Positions 26,777 through 36,348 of a DNA stretch of 64,000 nt are shown piece by piece. The stretch is taken from NCBI GenBank assembly GCA_041908165.1, contig JAYRFV010000116.1, positions 70,318 through 134,317 on the forward strand. Direction: 5' to 3'. Below the pieces are notes generated by a model. The model worked only from the letters and a program-made list of their open reading frames with translations, was not told where the DNA came from and did not search any database. Origin of the DNA: JACQZU01 sp041908165. GTDB taxonomy: Bacteria > Acidobacteriota > Holophagae > Holophagales > Holophagaceae. Both the position numbers and the translations under genes were made by a program. Numbering within the stretch: the first letter of the stretch is position 1; each line of letters starts with the position of its first letter.

Positions 26777-27877
26777 TCAGCGGTCGATCTCGCCCAGGAC
26801 CACGTCCAGGGTTCCGATGGCGGCGATCACGTCGGCCAGCAGCCTGCCCTCGGTCATCTTCGGCAGGGCCTGCAGGTTGACGAAACTGGGGGCGCGGACG
26901 TGCATGCGGTAGGGGTTCGCCCCGCCCTTCTCGCCCACGAAGTAGTAGCCGAGCTCGCCCTTGGGGGCCTCGATGGCGTGATAGACCTCGCAGACCTCGG
27001 ACTTGAGGATCTTCGGGATCTTGGCCATCACCGGGCCTTCCGGCAGGCCGTCGAGGCACTGCTGCACGATCCGGTTCGACTGCCGCATCTCCTCCAGGCG
27101 CACCAGGTACCGGGCGTAGGTGTCGCCGGCGCTCTGGGTGGCAACCTGGAAATCCATTTCCGCGTAGGCGGCGCTGGGGAAGGCCTTGCGGATGTCGTAG
27201 GGGACGCCGGCGGCGCGCAGCACCGGGCCGGTGATGCCGAGGGCGACCGCATCCTTGCCCATCAGCGGGGCGACGCCCACCGTGCGCTTCTTCCAGATGC
27301 GGTTCTCGCTCAGCAGGGTCTCGTACTCGGCGATGCCCTGGTCGAAGTCCTTGATGAACTTGCGGATCATCTTCTCGATGCCCGGCGGGAGGTCCTCGCG
27401 CAGCCCGCCGATGCGGAAGGCGGTGGTGGTCAGCCGCGCCCCGCAGAAGGCCTCGAAGATGTCGAGGATCGCCTCGCGGTCGCGGAAGCAGTACAGGAAC
27501 ACGGTCATGGCACCGATGTCGAGGGCGTGGGTGGCCAGCCACAGCTGGTGCGAGGCGATCCGGTTCAGTTCGGTGAGCAGGGTGCGGACGTAGTGGGCCC
27601 GGCGCGGTACCTGGATGCCGAACAGCTTCTCGACGCCCTCGGCCCAGCCGAGGTTGTTGCTCACCGCCGCCACGTAGTCGAGCCGGTCGGTCCAGACCTG
27701 GCCCTGGAACCAGGTCTTGTTCTCGCAGATCTTCTCCACGCCGCGGTGCAGGTAGCCGACGATCGGCGTGCACTTGACCACGGTCTCGCCGTCCAGGTGG
27801 AGCTTGACCCTGAGCACGCCGTGGGTGGAGGGGTGCTGCGGCCCCAGGTTGATCTCCATTTCCTCGGTCTTGAACAC
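26777..27877 (-). CDS. nuoD: NADH-quinone oxidoreductase subunit D
   Basis: 366-residue 49-kDa-type subunit, related to hydrogenase large subunits. N-terminal INLGPQHPSTHGVLR carries the quinone-site His; the C-terminus ends with DVVLGEIDR. It forms the quinone-binding cavity with NuoB and NuoH. NuoC is a separate gene (no NuoCD fusion), which matters because NuoC here carries a ferredoxin domain. Next downstream comes a small ORF and nuoH, where nuoE, F and G would usually sit. Confidence 0.97.
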   Translation of the reverse strand: MFKTEEMEINLGPQHPSTHGVLRVKLHLDGETVVKCTPIVGYLHRGVEKICENKTWFQGQVWTDRLDYVAAVSNNLGWAEGVEKLFGIQVPRRAHYVRTLLTELNRIASHQLWLATHALDIGAMTVFLYCFRDREAILDIFEAFCGARLTTTAFRIGGLREDLPPGIEKMIRKFIKDFDQGIAEYETLLSENRIWKKRTVGVAPLMGKDAVALGITGPVLRAAGVPYDIRKAFPSAAYAEMDFQVATQSAGDTYARYLVRLEEMRQSNRIVQQCLDGLPEGPVMAKIPKILKSEVCEVYHAIEAPKGELGYYFVGEKGGANPYRMHVRAPSFVNLQALPKMTEGRLLADVIAAIGTLDVVLGEIDR

Positions 27878-27924
27878 CAGGAACTCCTAAGAACCGATCG
27901 TTCCGAACGCCGTGAACCGCACCA

Positions 27925-29208
27925 TCATTCAGCCCGGGGCAGCTTGAGGTTGATGCCCATGTGCCCGGCCTTTTCCATGGCCAGCCGAGCCAGCATGCCG
28001 CCGCGGTCGTCGCGGAAGTCGATGTCGCGCTGGCCCAGGCCCACGGTCGGGTAGTCCTTGCGCAGCGGCCACCCCTCCCAGTCCTCCGGGCAGAGGATGC
28101 GGGTGAGGTCCGGATGGCCGGCGAAGCGGATGCCGAGCATGTCGTAGATCTCCCGCTCCAGCCAGTTGGCGGTGGGGTAGGCGGGGACCGCGCTGGCCGG
28201 CTCGAAGCCCTCGGGGATGAGGATCCGCAGCCGCAGGCGCTTCTTCCGGGCGATGCTCACCAGCTGATAGACCACCGAGCAGGCGAAGTCCTTGCCCACC
28301 GGGTAGTGGGTGGCGCTCTGGTCAGCCAGCAGGTCGTAGCCGAGGTCCTCGTGGTCCCGGCACAGCAGCAGGGCCTCGAGGATGCACTCCCGGCGGACCT
28401 GGCAGATCAGCTCCCCGGCCTGTTCGAAGGCCTCCTCGACCTTGTCGCCCAGCAGTTCGGTCAGCTTCAGCAGGTCGGGATCCTGGGCAGCCATCGGCCA
28501 GGGCGTCCGCACGTCGTTGTCGTCCTTCTTCGGCACGGCCCGGACCGGCGCCTTGGGCGCGTCCTTGCCTTCGGCCTCGGCCTTGGCCTTGGCCGCTTCG
28601 TAGTCGCTCAGCTGCTTCTTCCACTTGGCCTCATCCGCGGCGGCGGCGGCGGCCACCTCGGCCTGGTAGGCCTTGAGGCTGGGCACCGGGGCGGTCTTCG
28701 GCGCCACCACCTGGCGGATCGGCGCGGAGGCGTAGTCGTAGACGTAGGGGCCCGCTGGTGCTTCCTGCTCGGCGGCCGGGGCGGCGGGGGCGACCGGCTT
28801 GGCGGCGGGAGGAGCGGCCGCTGCCGGTGCGGCCGGCTTCGGCGCCGGTGGTTCCGCGGCGGGCGCCGCGGCCTTGGGCGATTCCGCGGCCGGCAGGGGA
28901 ATGGCCGCTTCCACCGCGGCGGCGATGTCAGCCGCGATCGCCTCGGCCTTCGCCGCCGGCTGCTCGGTGAGGATCACGCCGGTGGGGCAGCTGGCCGCCG
29001 CCGCCAGGATCTTCGTCTCCAGGCTGGACTGAAGGTCCGCCTTGAGTGCGGATCGCTCCGACCGGTTCTCGGAGGCCTTGCCGTCCACCCGCGCCTCGGC
29101 GCGGATGTGGCAGCTGTCCTCGGTGACGTGGAACACCTCGGGGCACTCGGCCTCGCAGGCGTTGCAGACGATGCAGCCTTCCTCGATCCAGACCTTCGCG
29201 ATCGCCAT
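27925..29208 (-). CDS. nuoC: Ferredoxin-NuoC fusion: complex I subunit C with N-terminal [4Fe-4S] domain
   Basis: 427 residues; an ordinary NuoC is about 200. The N-terminal 80 residues are ferredoxin-like: Cys12, Cys15 and Cys18, then Cys22-Pro (GCIVCNACEAECP), plus a distant Cys74-Pro (SCPTGVI). This is the layout of single-cluster ferredoxins in which Cys12/15/18/74 bind the cluster; Cys22 and Cys33 could form a disulfide as in Desulfovibrio gigas ferredoxin (inference). A roughly 140-residue Ala/Pro/Lys-rich linker follows. The NuoC domain (about 235-427) has YPTANWLEREIYDMLGIRFAGHPDLTRIL and LRKDYPTVG. The stop-to-start gap to nuoB is 2 bp. The domain may accept electrons for the complex in place of the missing NADH module. 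Confidence 0.93.
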   Translation of the reverse strand: MAIAKVWIEEGCIVCNACEAECPEVFHVTEDSCHIRAEARVDGKASENRSERSALKADLQSSLETKILAAAASCPTGVILTEQPAAKAEAIAADIAAAVEAAIPLPAAESPKAAAPAAEPPAPKPAAPAAAAPPAAKPVAPAAPAAEQEAPAGPYVYDYASAPIRQVVAPKTAPVPSLKAYQAEVAAAAAADEAKWKKQLSDYEAAKAKAEAEGKDAPKAPVRAVPKKDDNDVRTPWPMAAQDPDLLKLTELLGDKVEEAFEQAGELICQVRRECILEALLLCRDHEDLGYDLLADQSATHYPVGKDFACSVVYQLVSIARKKRLRLRILIPEGFEPASAVPAYPTANWLEREIYDMLGIRFAGHPDLTRILCPEDWEGWPLRKDYPTVGLGQRDIDFRDDRGGMLARLAMEKAGHMGINLKLPRAE

Positions 29209-29210
29209 CG

Positions 29211-29717
29211 TCAGCCCACCGCCTCAAAGAGTTCCTTGTAGCGGTCCGCGAGGCTGCTCGACATGATCTTGTCCTGCAGCTTCATGAACCCGTAGATCAG
29301 CGATTCCGGCCGGGGCGGGCAGCCCGGGATGTAGACGTCCACCGGCACGATCTTGTCCACGCCCTGGATGGTGTGGTAGCTGTCGAAGGGCCCGCCGGCG
29401 GTGGCGCAGGAGCCCATGGCGATCACCCACTTCGGCTCCGGCATCTGGTCGTAGAGCCGCTTGATGACCGGCGCCATCTTGTAGGTCACGGTGCCGGCGA
29501 CGATCATCAGGTCCGCCTGCCGCGGCGAGGCGCGGAAGATGCCGGCGCCGAAGCGGTCGAAGTCGAAGCGCGAAGCCCCGGCGGCCATCATCTCGATGGC
29601 GCAGCAGGCCAGGCCGAAGGTCATGGGCCACACGCTGGAGGCCCGAGCCCAGTTGAGGACCTTTTCCACCTTGGTGGTGATCAGCACGTGCTCCAGCGCT
29701 GTGGGCTGGTTCAGCAT
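29211..29717 (-). CDS. nuoB: NADH-quinone oxidoreductase subunit B
   Basis: 168 residues with all N2-cluster ligands: the tandem CysCys in FGLACCAIEMM, Cys in AMGSCATAGG and Cys in GCPPRPE. N2 is the terminal cluster that reduces quinone. It lies 2 bp from the nuoC fusion and 37 bp from nuoA. Confidence 0.98.
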   Translation of the reverse strand: MLNQPTALEHVLITTKVEKVLNWARASSVWPMTFGLACCAIEMMAAGASRFDFDRFGAGIFRASPRQADLMIVAGTVTYKMAPVIKRLYDQMPEPKWVIAMGSCATAGGPFDSYHTIQGVDKIVPVDVYIPGCPPRPESLIYGFMKLQDKIMSSSLADRYKELFEAVG

Positions 29718-29754
29718 GGGGTTCCTCCGGAGTGAACGAATGCCGGCCGAGGGT

Positions 29755-30108
29755 TCATTCCCAATTCAGGGCTCCCTTCTGCCAGATGTAGAAGTAGCCC
29801 CACAGGAGCAGGAACAGGAAGATTCCGATCTCGATGATCCCGAAGAGGGCCAGTTCCTTGAACTGGATCGCGAAGGGGAAGAGGAAGACCGACTCCACGT
29901 CGAAAACAAGGAACATGGCTGCGATCAGATAGTAGCGAACGTGGAACTTCTCCCGGGCCTCGCCGGTCGTGGTGATGCCGCACTCGTAGTTGGAGGTCTT
30001 GGTCGGGTTCGGGAAACGCGGCGCCACCAGGGCCGCGAGGCCCCAGACCCCGAGCGGGATCAGCACGGCGACGAGCGTGAGCAGCAGAATGGCAGCGTAG
30101 GCGCGCAT
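29755..30108 (-). CDS. nuoA: NADH-quinone oxidoreductase subunit A
   Basis: 117 residues, three helices, with the loop YECGITTTGEAREKFHVRYYLIAAMFLVFDVE that carries the conserved Cys and acidic residues facing the quinone site. Start ATG 30108 (GGGGGG just upstream) is chosen over ATG 30129, because the latter sits inside the predicted -10 element. It is the first gene of the block. Confidence 0.96.
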   Translation of the reverse strand: MRAYAAILLLTLVAVLIPLGVWGLAALVAPRFPNPTKTSNYECGITTTGEAREKFHVRYYLIAAMFLVFDVESVFLFPFAIQFKELALFGIIEIGIFLFLLLWGYFYIWQKGALNWE

Positions 30109-30127
30109 GGGCCCCCCAGGCCGGATC

Positions 30128-30157
30128 ATTGTGGGATGCGGCTCCCGGGCCGGTCAA
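30128..30157 (-). promoter_or_regulatory. Predicted sigma-70-type promoter of the nuo operon
   Basis: On the minus strand TTGACC (30157-30152) and CACAAT (30133-30128) are 18 bp apart, placing the transcription start about 10 bp before the nuoA ATG at 30108. It lies in the 138-bp divergent region with the PilB/GspE gene. Confidence 0.6.
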
Positions 30158-30246
30158 CGCTCCATCGCGATTGGGGAGTCACTATTGACCAACGCCACAA
30201 GGGGAAGGCACAAACCTTTCCCCGCCGGGCCGCATTAAGATGGGGC

Positions 30247-31926
<1,680 letters not shown>

Positions 31927-32030
31927 TGTTCTCCGGGGTTCTCCGGCTTCGCCGCATCGGCGGACCGCCATGACCCCCGGACCCCTGCGCGCGCTCCCGG
32001 CGTCCCTGGGTTCGCGGGGGCGCCTGGGCG
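31927..32030. repeat. Intergenic repeat copy A (downstream of the PilB/GspE gene)
   Basis: About 70 bp of this 125-bp spacer aligns by eye with the spacer after rpsP (62629-62720). Both share CTCCGGGG(G)TTC, then TCGCTTCGC/CGGCTTCGC, CGGCGGACCGCC and CCGGACCCC.GCGC in the same order. It sits directly after the stop codon on the plus strand, as REP/BIME-like elements often do. Confidence 0.45.
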
Positions 32031-32051
32031 ACGCGGTTCCGGCGGCCTTCG

Positions 32052-32372
32052 CTAGACCAGGGAGGAGCTTGGCGCCCCTGCCGATGGCCGCGGCCGGGGC
32101 CGCCGTCCGTAGGCGCTGACCCTCCCGTTGACGAGCTGGACGTACCAGTCGGTCGGGTGGCTCGGCCGCCCGCGCGGATCACTCCCCCAGCTGCGGAATT
32201 CGAGGGTCTGGACACCGCCGTCGCTGGACCTGGCCATGGGTGGGCCCACGGCCTCCAGCAGTTTCTCCTCGGTCATGCCCAGGGACACCCGGTAGATCAC
32301 CGGTTCCGGTTTCAGGCAGGCCGCCTGCCCCAAAGCCAGGAATGCAAGAAGGGCGATGCAGCTCGGTTTCAT
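32052..32372 (-). CDS. Small lipoprotein, BamE/SmpA-like fold candidate
   Basis: 106 residues from ATG 32372. Lipoprotein signal LLAFLALGQAAC (acylated Cys about residue 19). The mature part has YRVSLGMTEEKLLEAVGPP, the GMTxxEVxxxLGxP-type signature of SmpA/OmlA/BamE-like proteins, followed by WYVQLVNGRVSAYG, which matches the second half of that fold. It probably associates with the outer membrane; it is not necessarily a true BamE. The upstream 150 bp are AT-richer and may hold its promoter. Confidence 0.7.
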   Translation of the reverse strand: MKPSCIALLAFLALGQAACLKPEPVIYRVSLGMTEEKLLEAVGPPMARSSDGGVQTLEFRSWGSDPRGRPSHPTDWYVQLVNGRVSAYGRRPRPRPSAGAPSSSLV

Positions 32373-32533
32373 TACACACCAGCCTGAAGTTGAGTGGTTA
32401 ATTTTCGACCAAACTATAAAGAGAGTGTGTCGCAATCCCACTCGATGTCAATGCCTGAAAGGCCGACGCCCCGGTCATCCGGCCGACGAGCACCGGCGGG
32501 ACCCGGTCCCCCCTGGGCGCCCGGAGGCCGGAT

Positions 32534-34288
32534 TCAGCCCTTGGCCTCCAGCAGTTCCCGCTCCAGGCTCTGCAGCCGCTTGAGCCGGGCGTAGGTGCCC
32601 CTCTGCCCGGCCAGATCTTCCGGGGTGCCGAATTGGATGCGGCGGCCCTCCTCCAGCACCAGCACCTGCGCGCACAGTTCGGCGACGAAGATCCGGTGGG
32701 TGGCCAGGACCAGGGTGGTGGTGCCCAGGTAGCCCTTCAGGTTCTCCAGGATCCGGCTCTCGGTCTCGGCATCCACCGCCGACAGCGCATCGTCGAGCAG
32801 CAGGAGCCGCGGCCTGCGCAGCAGCGCCCGGGCCAGGGCCGCGCGCTGGCGCTCGCCGCCGGAAAGCACCACCCCGCGCTCGCCGACCACGGTGTCCAGT
32901 CCGTTGGGCAGCCGCTTGACCAGATCGTCGAGGGTGACCACCCGGGCCACGTCGCAGAGGTCCGCCTCGGTGGCCTCGGGCCGGCCCATGGCGAGGTTCT
33001 CCCGCAGGGTTCCGGAGAACAGGAAGGCCTCCTGCGGGACCCAGCCGAGCCCGGCCCAGTGCCGGCGGAGCTCCGCCTGGACCAGGCGCTCGCCGTCCAC
33101 CCGCAGGTCACCCTCCCGGGGCTCGCGGAGACCCGCAAGGACCTGCAGGAACACGGTCTTGCCGCTGCCGATGCCGCCCACGACCGCCAGGCTGCTGCCG
33201 GCCGGGATGTCGAGGTCGAGCGGCCCAAGGCCGCGGCCGTTGTCGAAGCGGTGCACCACCCCCCGCAAGGCCAGGCCCATGGGGGTCGCGCCGGGCACGA
33301 TCTCCAGCGCCGCGGGCAGGGAAGGCTCCGGACTGCCGAGGATCTGGTCGATGCGCTCCTGTCCCGCCCGCGCCCGCTGGAACAGGTTCAACGACCAGCC
33401 CAGGCTCATCACCGGCCAGGCCAGGGCGACCAGGTAGCCGGTGAAGGCGGTGATGTCGCCCAGGTCGAGCACACCTCCCACCACCAGGGCGCCCCCGTAG
33501 GCCACCAGCACCAGGGCCGCCAGCCCGCTGAACAGCACCGCCATCGGCCCGTAGGCCCCGAAGGTGGCGGTCTGCAGGATGCTCAGGCGGGCCTGCTGGC
33601 GGCTCAAGTCCTCGAAGCGGGCGACCCTCAGGCCCTCCAGCCCGAAGGCCTGGACCACCCGCTCGCCGGAAATCGTTTCGTGGCTGTAGGTGGTCAGGGC
33701 GCTGTTCACCACCTGGATCTTCTGCTGGGTGGCGTGGCTCCACCGGCTGATGAGGTAGAAGCCCAGCGCCAGGCAGGAGAACGGCAGCATGACGGCCAGG
33801 GTCAGGCGGGGGCTGGTGTGGATCATCAGGGCGAGCGTGGAAGGCAGGATCGACAGCACCTGCAGCAGGCTCATGAGACCCGGGCCGGTGGCCATGCGCA
33901 CCGTGTTGACGTCGTCGCCGATGCGGCTCATCAGGTCCCCGGTCCGCTGCCGCTCGTAGAACGCGAAAGGACGCGTCAGCAGGAAGTCGTAGAGTTCCTC
34001 CCGCTGAAGCCGCTCGACCTCGCGGCTGAGGCCGATGAGGGTGTTGCGCATGAGGTACCGGCCGGCCCCCGCGACGAGCGTGAAGGCCATCATCCAGAGG
34101 AGTTGGGCCCTCGACCCTGCGAGGTCGCCGTGCTCCAGCGCGCGGACCGCCCGGCCGGACCAGTGCGGGACCCAGGAGGCGGCGACACTGCAGAGGACGG
34201 TCGCGGCGAGGCCGTAGGCGAGCGTGCCGCGGTGCGGTGCAAGCAGCTTCAGAAACCAGTGCCTTCCCAGACTGCGGCGCTGCGTCAC
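32534..34288 (-). CDS. ABC exporter half-transporter (MdlA-like, degenerate catalytic site)
   Basis: 584 residues: a six-helix exporter membrane domain (about 20-310) then an ABC ATPase. Walker A is GGIGSGKT, the signature LSGGERQRAALARAL, Walker B LLLLDDALSAVD, and the switch His is in LATHRI. The residue after Walker B Asp is Asp instead of the catalytic Glu. This substitution is known in the degenerate-site half of heterodimeric exporters such as MdlA and BmrC. The matching half is not adjacent, so a partner is expected elsewhere. The start is GTG 34288; the gene is divergent from the solute-binding protein. Substrate unknown (lipid or drug-type exporter). Confidence 0.9.
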   Translation of the reverse strand: MTQRRSLGRHWFLKLLAPHRGTLAYGLAATVLCSVAASWVPHWSGRAVRALEHGDLAGSRAQLLWMMAFTLVAGAGRYLMRNTLIGLSREVERLQREELYDFLLTRPFAFYERQRTGDLMSRIGDDVNTVRMATGPGLMSLLQVLSILPSTLALMIHTSPRLTLAVMLPFSCLALGFYLISRWSHATQQKIQVVNSALTTYSHETISGERVVQAFGLEGLRVARFEDLSRQQARLSILQTATFGAYGPMAVLFSGLAALVLVAYGGALVVGGVLDLGDITAFTGYLVALAWPVMSLGWSLNLFQRARAGQERIDQILGSPEPSLPAALEIVPGATPMGLALRGVVHRFDNGRGLGPLDLDIPAGSSLAVVGGIGSGKTVFLQVLAGLREPREGDLRVDGERLVQAELRRHWAGLGWVPQEAFLFSGTLRENLAMGRPEATEADLCDVARVVTLDDLVKRLPNGLDTVVGERGVVLSGGERQRAALARALLRRPRLLLLDDALSAVDAETESRILENLKGYLGTTTLVLATHRIFVAELCAQVLVLEEGRRIQFGTPEDLAGQRGTYARLKRLQSLERELLEAKG

Positions 34289-34326
34289 CTGCCCTCCGGC
34301 TACCAGCCTACTGCAGGGAACCGCCC

Positions 34327-34355
34327 TTGGCAGGATCGGCCCGGCGGGGAATACT
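34327..34355 (+). promoter_or_regulatory. Predicted promoter of the Opp-like cassette
   Basis: TTGGCA (34327-34332) and AATACT (34350-34355) with a 17-bp spacer, 23 bp before the ATG of the solute-binding protein. Confidence 0.5.
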
Positions 34356-34378
34356 GGGTAATCCCTTCCTGGTCATCC

Positions 34379-35719
34379 ATGATCCGCTGGCTCCCGGTAT
34401 TCCTGGCGATGGGCATGGCCTACGGCCAGACCGTGGAGGAGTCGTTCACCCGGGACCCGGGCCCCCTGGACCTGATCCGAGGGGAGGGACACGAACAGGC
34501 GATCTGCCAGGCCCTGGCCGGCGATGCCCTGGTCGGCATCGATGCTTCGGGCCGGCCGGTGCCGCGGCTGGCGACGCGCTGGGAGGTCCTCCCCTGGGGA
34601 CTCCGCTTCCACCTGCGTCCGGCCCGTTTTGCCGATGGCAGCCCGGTGCGCCCCGAGGATGTGGTCTGGACCTTCCACCAGATCCAGTCCAGGACCGACG
34701 CCAGTCCAGTCAAGAAGGCCCTGCTGGTGGGGGTGGAGGTGTCGGGCTCGGACCGGCAGGTGGAGGTCAGGACGCGCCGGCCTGCGGAGCGCACGCTGTT
34801 CGAGCTGGCCCGGATTCCCATCGCGCGGAGGGGCGACCCGGGGATGGGGAGCGGGCCCTACCGGATGGCGCGCGAGGGGGCCGGATGGCGTTTCGTGGCG
34901 AGGGAGCACTTCCTCCAACCCCGGATCCAGGCCTTCCGCTTCCGGCTGGTGGGCGAACCCCAGGCCATCCTGCTCTGGTTGAGGAAGGGCTGGTTGAGCA
35001 TCGGGGTCCCCCCACCGCGGGCGGGCAGCGGACCGCCGGCGACGCACCGGGAGGTCCTCCAGCCCACCCACGCCCAGCTCGTGGTCTGGTGCCGCGGCCC
35101 CAACGATCCGCTGCGCTGGCTTGAGCGCTGGCGGCAGGAGGCCTTTCCGCCCGCCCTTCTCGGTGCAGGCGCCGTCCCCAGCCGGGGACTCTGGCCGGAG
35201 TCGCTCGGCTTCGCCCCCGCCTCCCTCGCCGGGACCCCGGCCCGCGCGCAGGGGCAGCGCTGGGAGGTGTTGCACGTGGCCGGGGACGAGTTCGTCACCA
35301 ATGCGCTGCTGGCCCTGCGCGAGCGCGCCCGGCGCGACGGCGTGACCCTCGACCTGCGGCCCGTCGATCCAGCGCTCCTCCATTCCCGGCTCCAGGCGGG
35401 AGCCTTCCACCTGGCCTGCACCCTGGCCCTCTTCGATCCCCACCCCTGGTCGGTGCTGGAGTACCTGGAACCCGCCGGCCCCATGAACTTCACGGGCTGG
35501 ACCCACCCGGACCTGCCGCGCCTCCTGGCCGGCCTCAGGGCACCGGGAGGCCCGGCCTGGACCGCGCTCCAGGCCGCCTGGGCCGGCACCGCGGCCGCCC
35601 TCCCGCTGCTGGACTACCGCGTGTCGGTGTGGGTCGACCGGCGCCTCCAGGTGCAGCCCAGCGCCCTGGGCCTTTACCTCACCACGCCCGGACCGGCCGG
35701 CTGGCGCTGGGTCCCGTGA
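34379..35719 (+). CDS. Extracellular solute-binding protein family 5 (Opp/Dpp-type)
   Basis: 446 residues, with a signal peptide (MIRWLPVFLAMGMAYG). SBP_bac_5 marks include LATRWEVLPWGLRFHLRPARFADGSPVRPEDVVWTF and the middle domain QPTHAQLVVW...NDPLRW. It is shorter and more divergent than E. coli OppA (about 520 residues mature). It should bind peptides or similar ligands in the periplasm for the two permeases that follow. The stop overlaps the next gene's GTG (GTGA). Confidence 0.85.
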   Translation: MIRWLPVFLAMGMAYGQTVEESFTRDPGPLDLIRGEGHEQAICQALAGDALVGIDASGRPVPRLATRWEVLPWGLRFHLRPARFADGSPVRPEDVVWTFHQIQSRTDASPVKKALLVGVEVSGSDRQVEVRTRRPAERTLFELARIPIARRGDPGMGSGPYRMAREGAGWRFVAREHFLQPRIQAFRFRLVGEPQAILLWLRKGWLSIGVPPPRAGSGPPATHREVLQPTHAQLVVWCRGPNDPLRWLERWRQEAFPPALLGAGAVPSRGLWPESLGFAPASLAGTPARAQGQRWEVLHVAGDEFVTNALLALRERARRDGVTLDLRPVDPALLHSRLQAGAFHLACTLALFDPHPWSVLEYLEPAGPMNFTGWTHPDLPRLLAGLRAPGGPAWTALQAAWAGTAAALPLLDYRVSVWVDRRLQVQPSALGLYLTTPGPAGWRWVP

Positions 35720-36348
35720 ACACCGCCGGCGGCTGGGCGGTGTGGGCGATGGTGGCGCTGCTCGCCTGGACGATGCCGGGGCAGGCCTGGCGCCCCGCCT
35801 CGATCCCGCCCTTCCCGGTCGGGGGCCTGCTGGTCTTCCTGTCCCTCCTGGGCACCCTCGCCCTGGCGGCGCCGCTCGCCGTCCTGTACGGAGGCAGGGG
35901 CCTGGCCCGGTCGCGGCCGCTCTCCCTCCTGGAAGCGCCTCCGCCGCTGCTGTGGGGAATCCTCCTGCTCGCCCTCTGGCCCGCCGCCTGGGGCCCTCCG
36001 GGAACCCTCGGGTGGGGAGCGGCCTTCCTCGCCTTCGCCCTTCCCACCGAAATGCGCTGGCTGGCGCAGGCCCTTCCTCGCGAGCACCCCTTCCCGGACG
36101 CCTGGGGAGCATCCGTCCGGTCCCTGGCCCGCCGCCGGGCGATGGCGGCCCTGCTGCCGCACTGGCTGGCGGCGCGTCTGCCGGTCTGGGTGCTGGCCAC
36201 GCTGGTGCTGGAGCGGGTCTTCGGGGTCCACGGCCTGGGCAGCGACTGGATCGCCCGGGTGGGGGCGCGGGACCGGCCTGGGCTGGTCCTGTGGGTGGCC
36301 GCCCTGGCCCTGCTGTGGAGGGCGTCGCGGCCCAGGAGGGAACCGTGA
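35716..36348 (+). CDS. Truncated-type Opp/DppB-like ABC permease
   Basis: 210 residues with about five hydrophobic helices; DppB/OppB proteins have more than 300. The N-terminal DppB periplasmic part is missing, but the C-terminal half follows the family: a degenerate EAA loop (DAWGASVRSLARRRAMAALLPHWLAA), then VLERVFGVHGLGSDWI (the family's EtvFxxPGLG) and RDRPGLVLW. GTG start with GTGA overlap to the binding protein. Because the length is consistent and the fusion-free neighbours are intact, it looks like a natural minimal permease rather than a broken gene. Confidence 0.72.
   Translation: MNTAGGWAVWAMVALLAWTMPGQAWRPASIPPFPVGGLLVFLSLLGTLALAAPLAVLYGGRGLARSRPLSLLEAPPPLLWGILLLALWPAAWGPPGTLGWGAAFLAFALPTEMRWLAQALPREHPFPDAWGASVRSLARRRAMAALLPHWLAARLPVWVLATLVLERVFGVHGLGSDWIARVGARDRPGLVLWVAALALLWRASRPRREP

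Noticed and set aside
30109..30129. Upstream ATG at 30129 as the nuoA start
   Set aside because: It lies in the predicted -10 element of the nuo promoter, while ATG 30108 has a good purine-rich site and gives the usual nuoA length.
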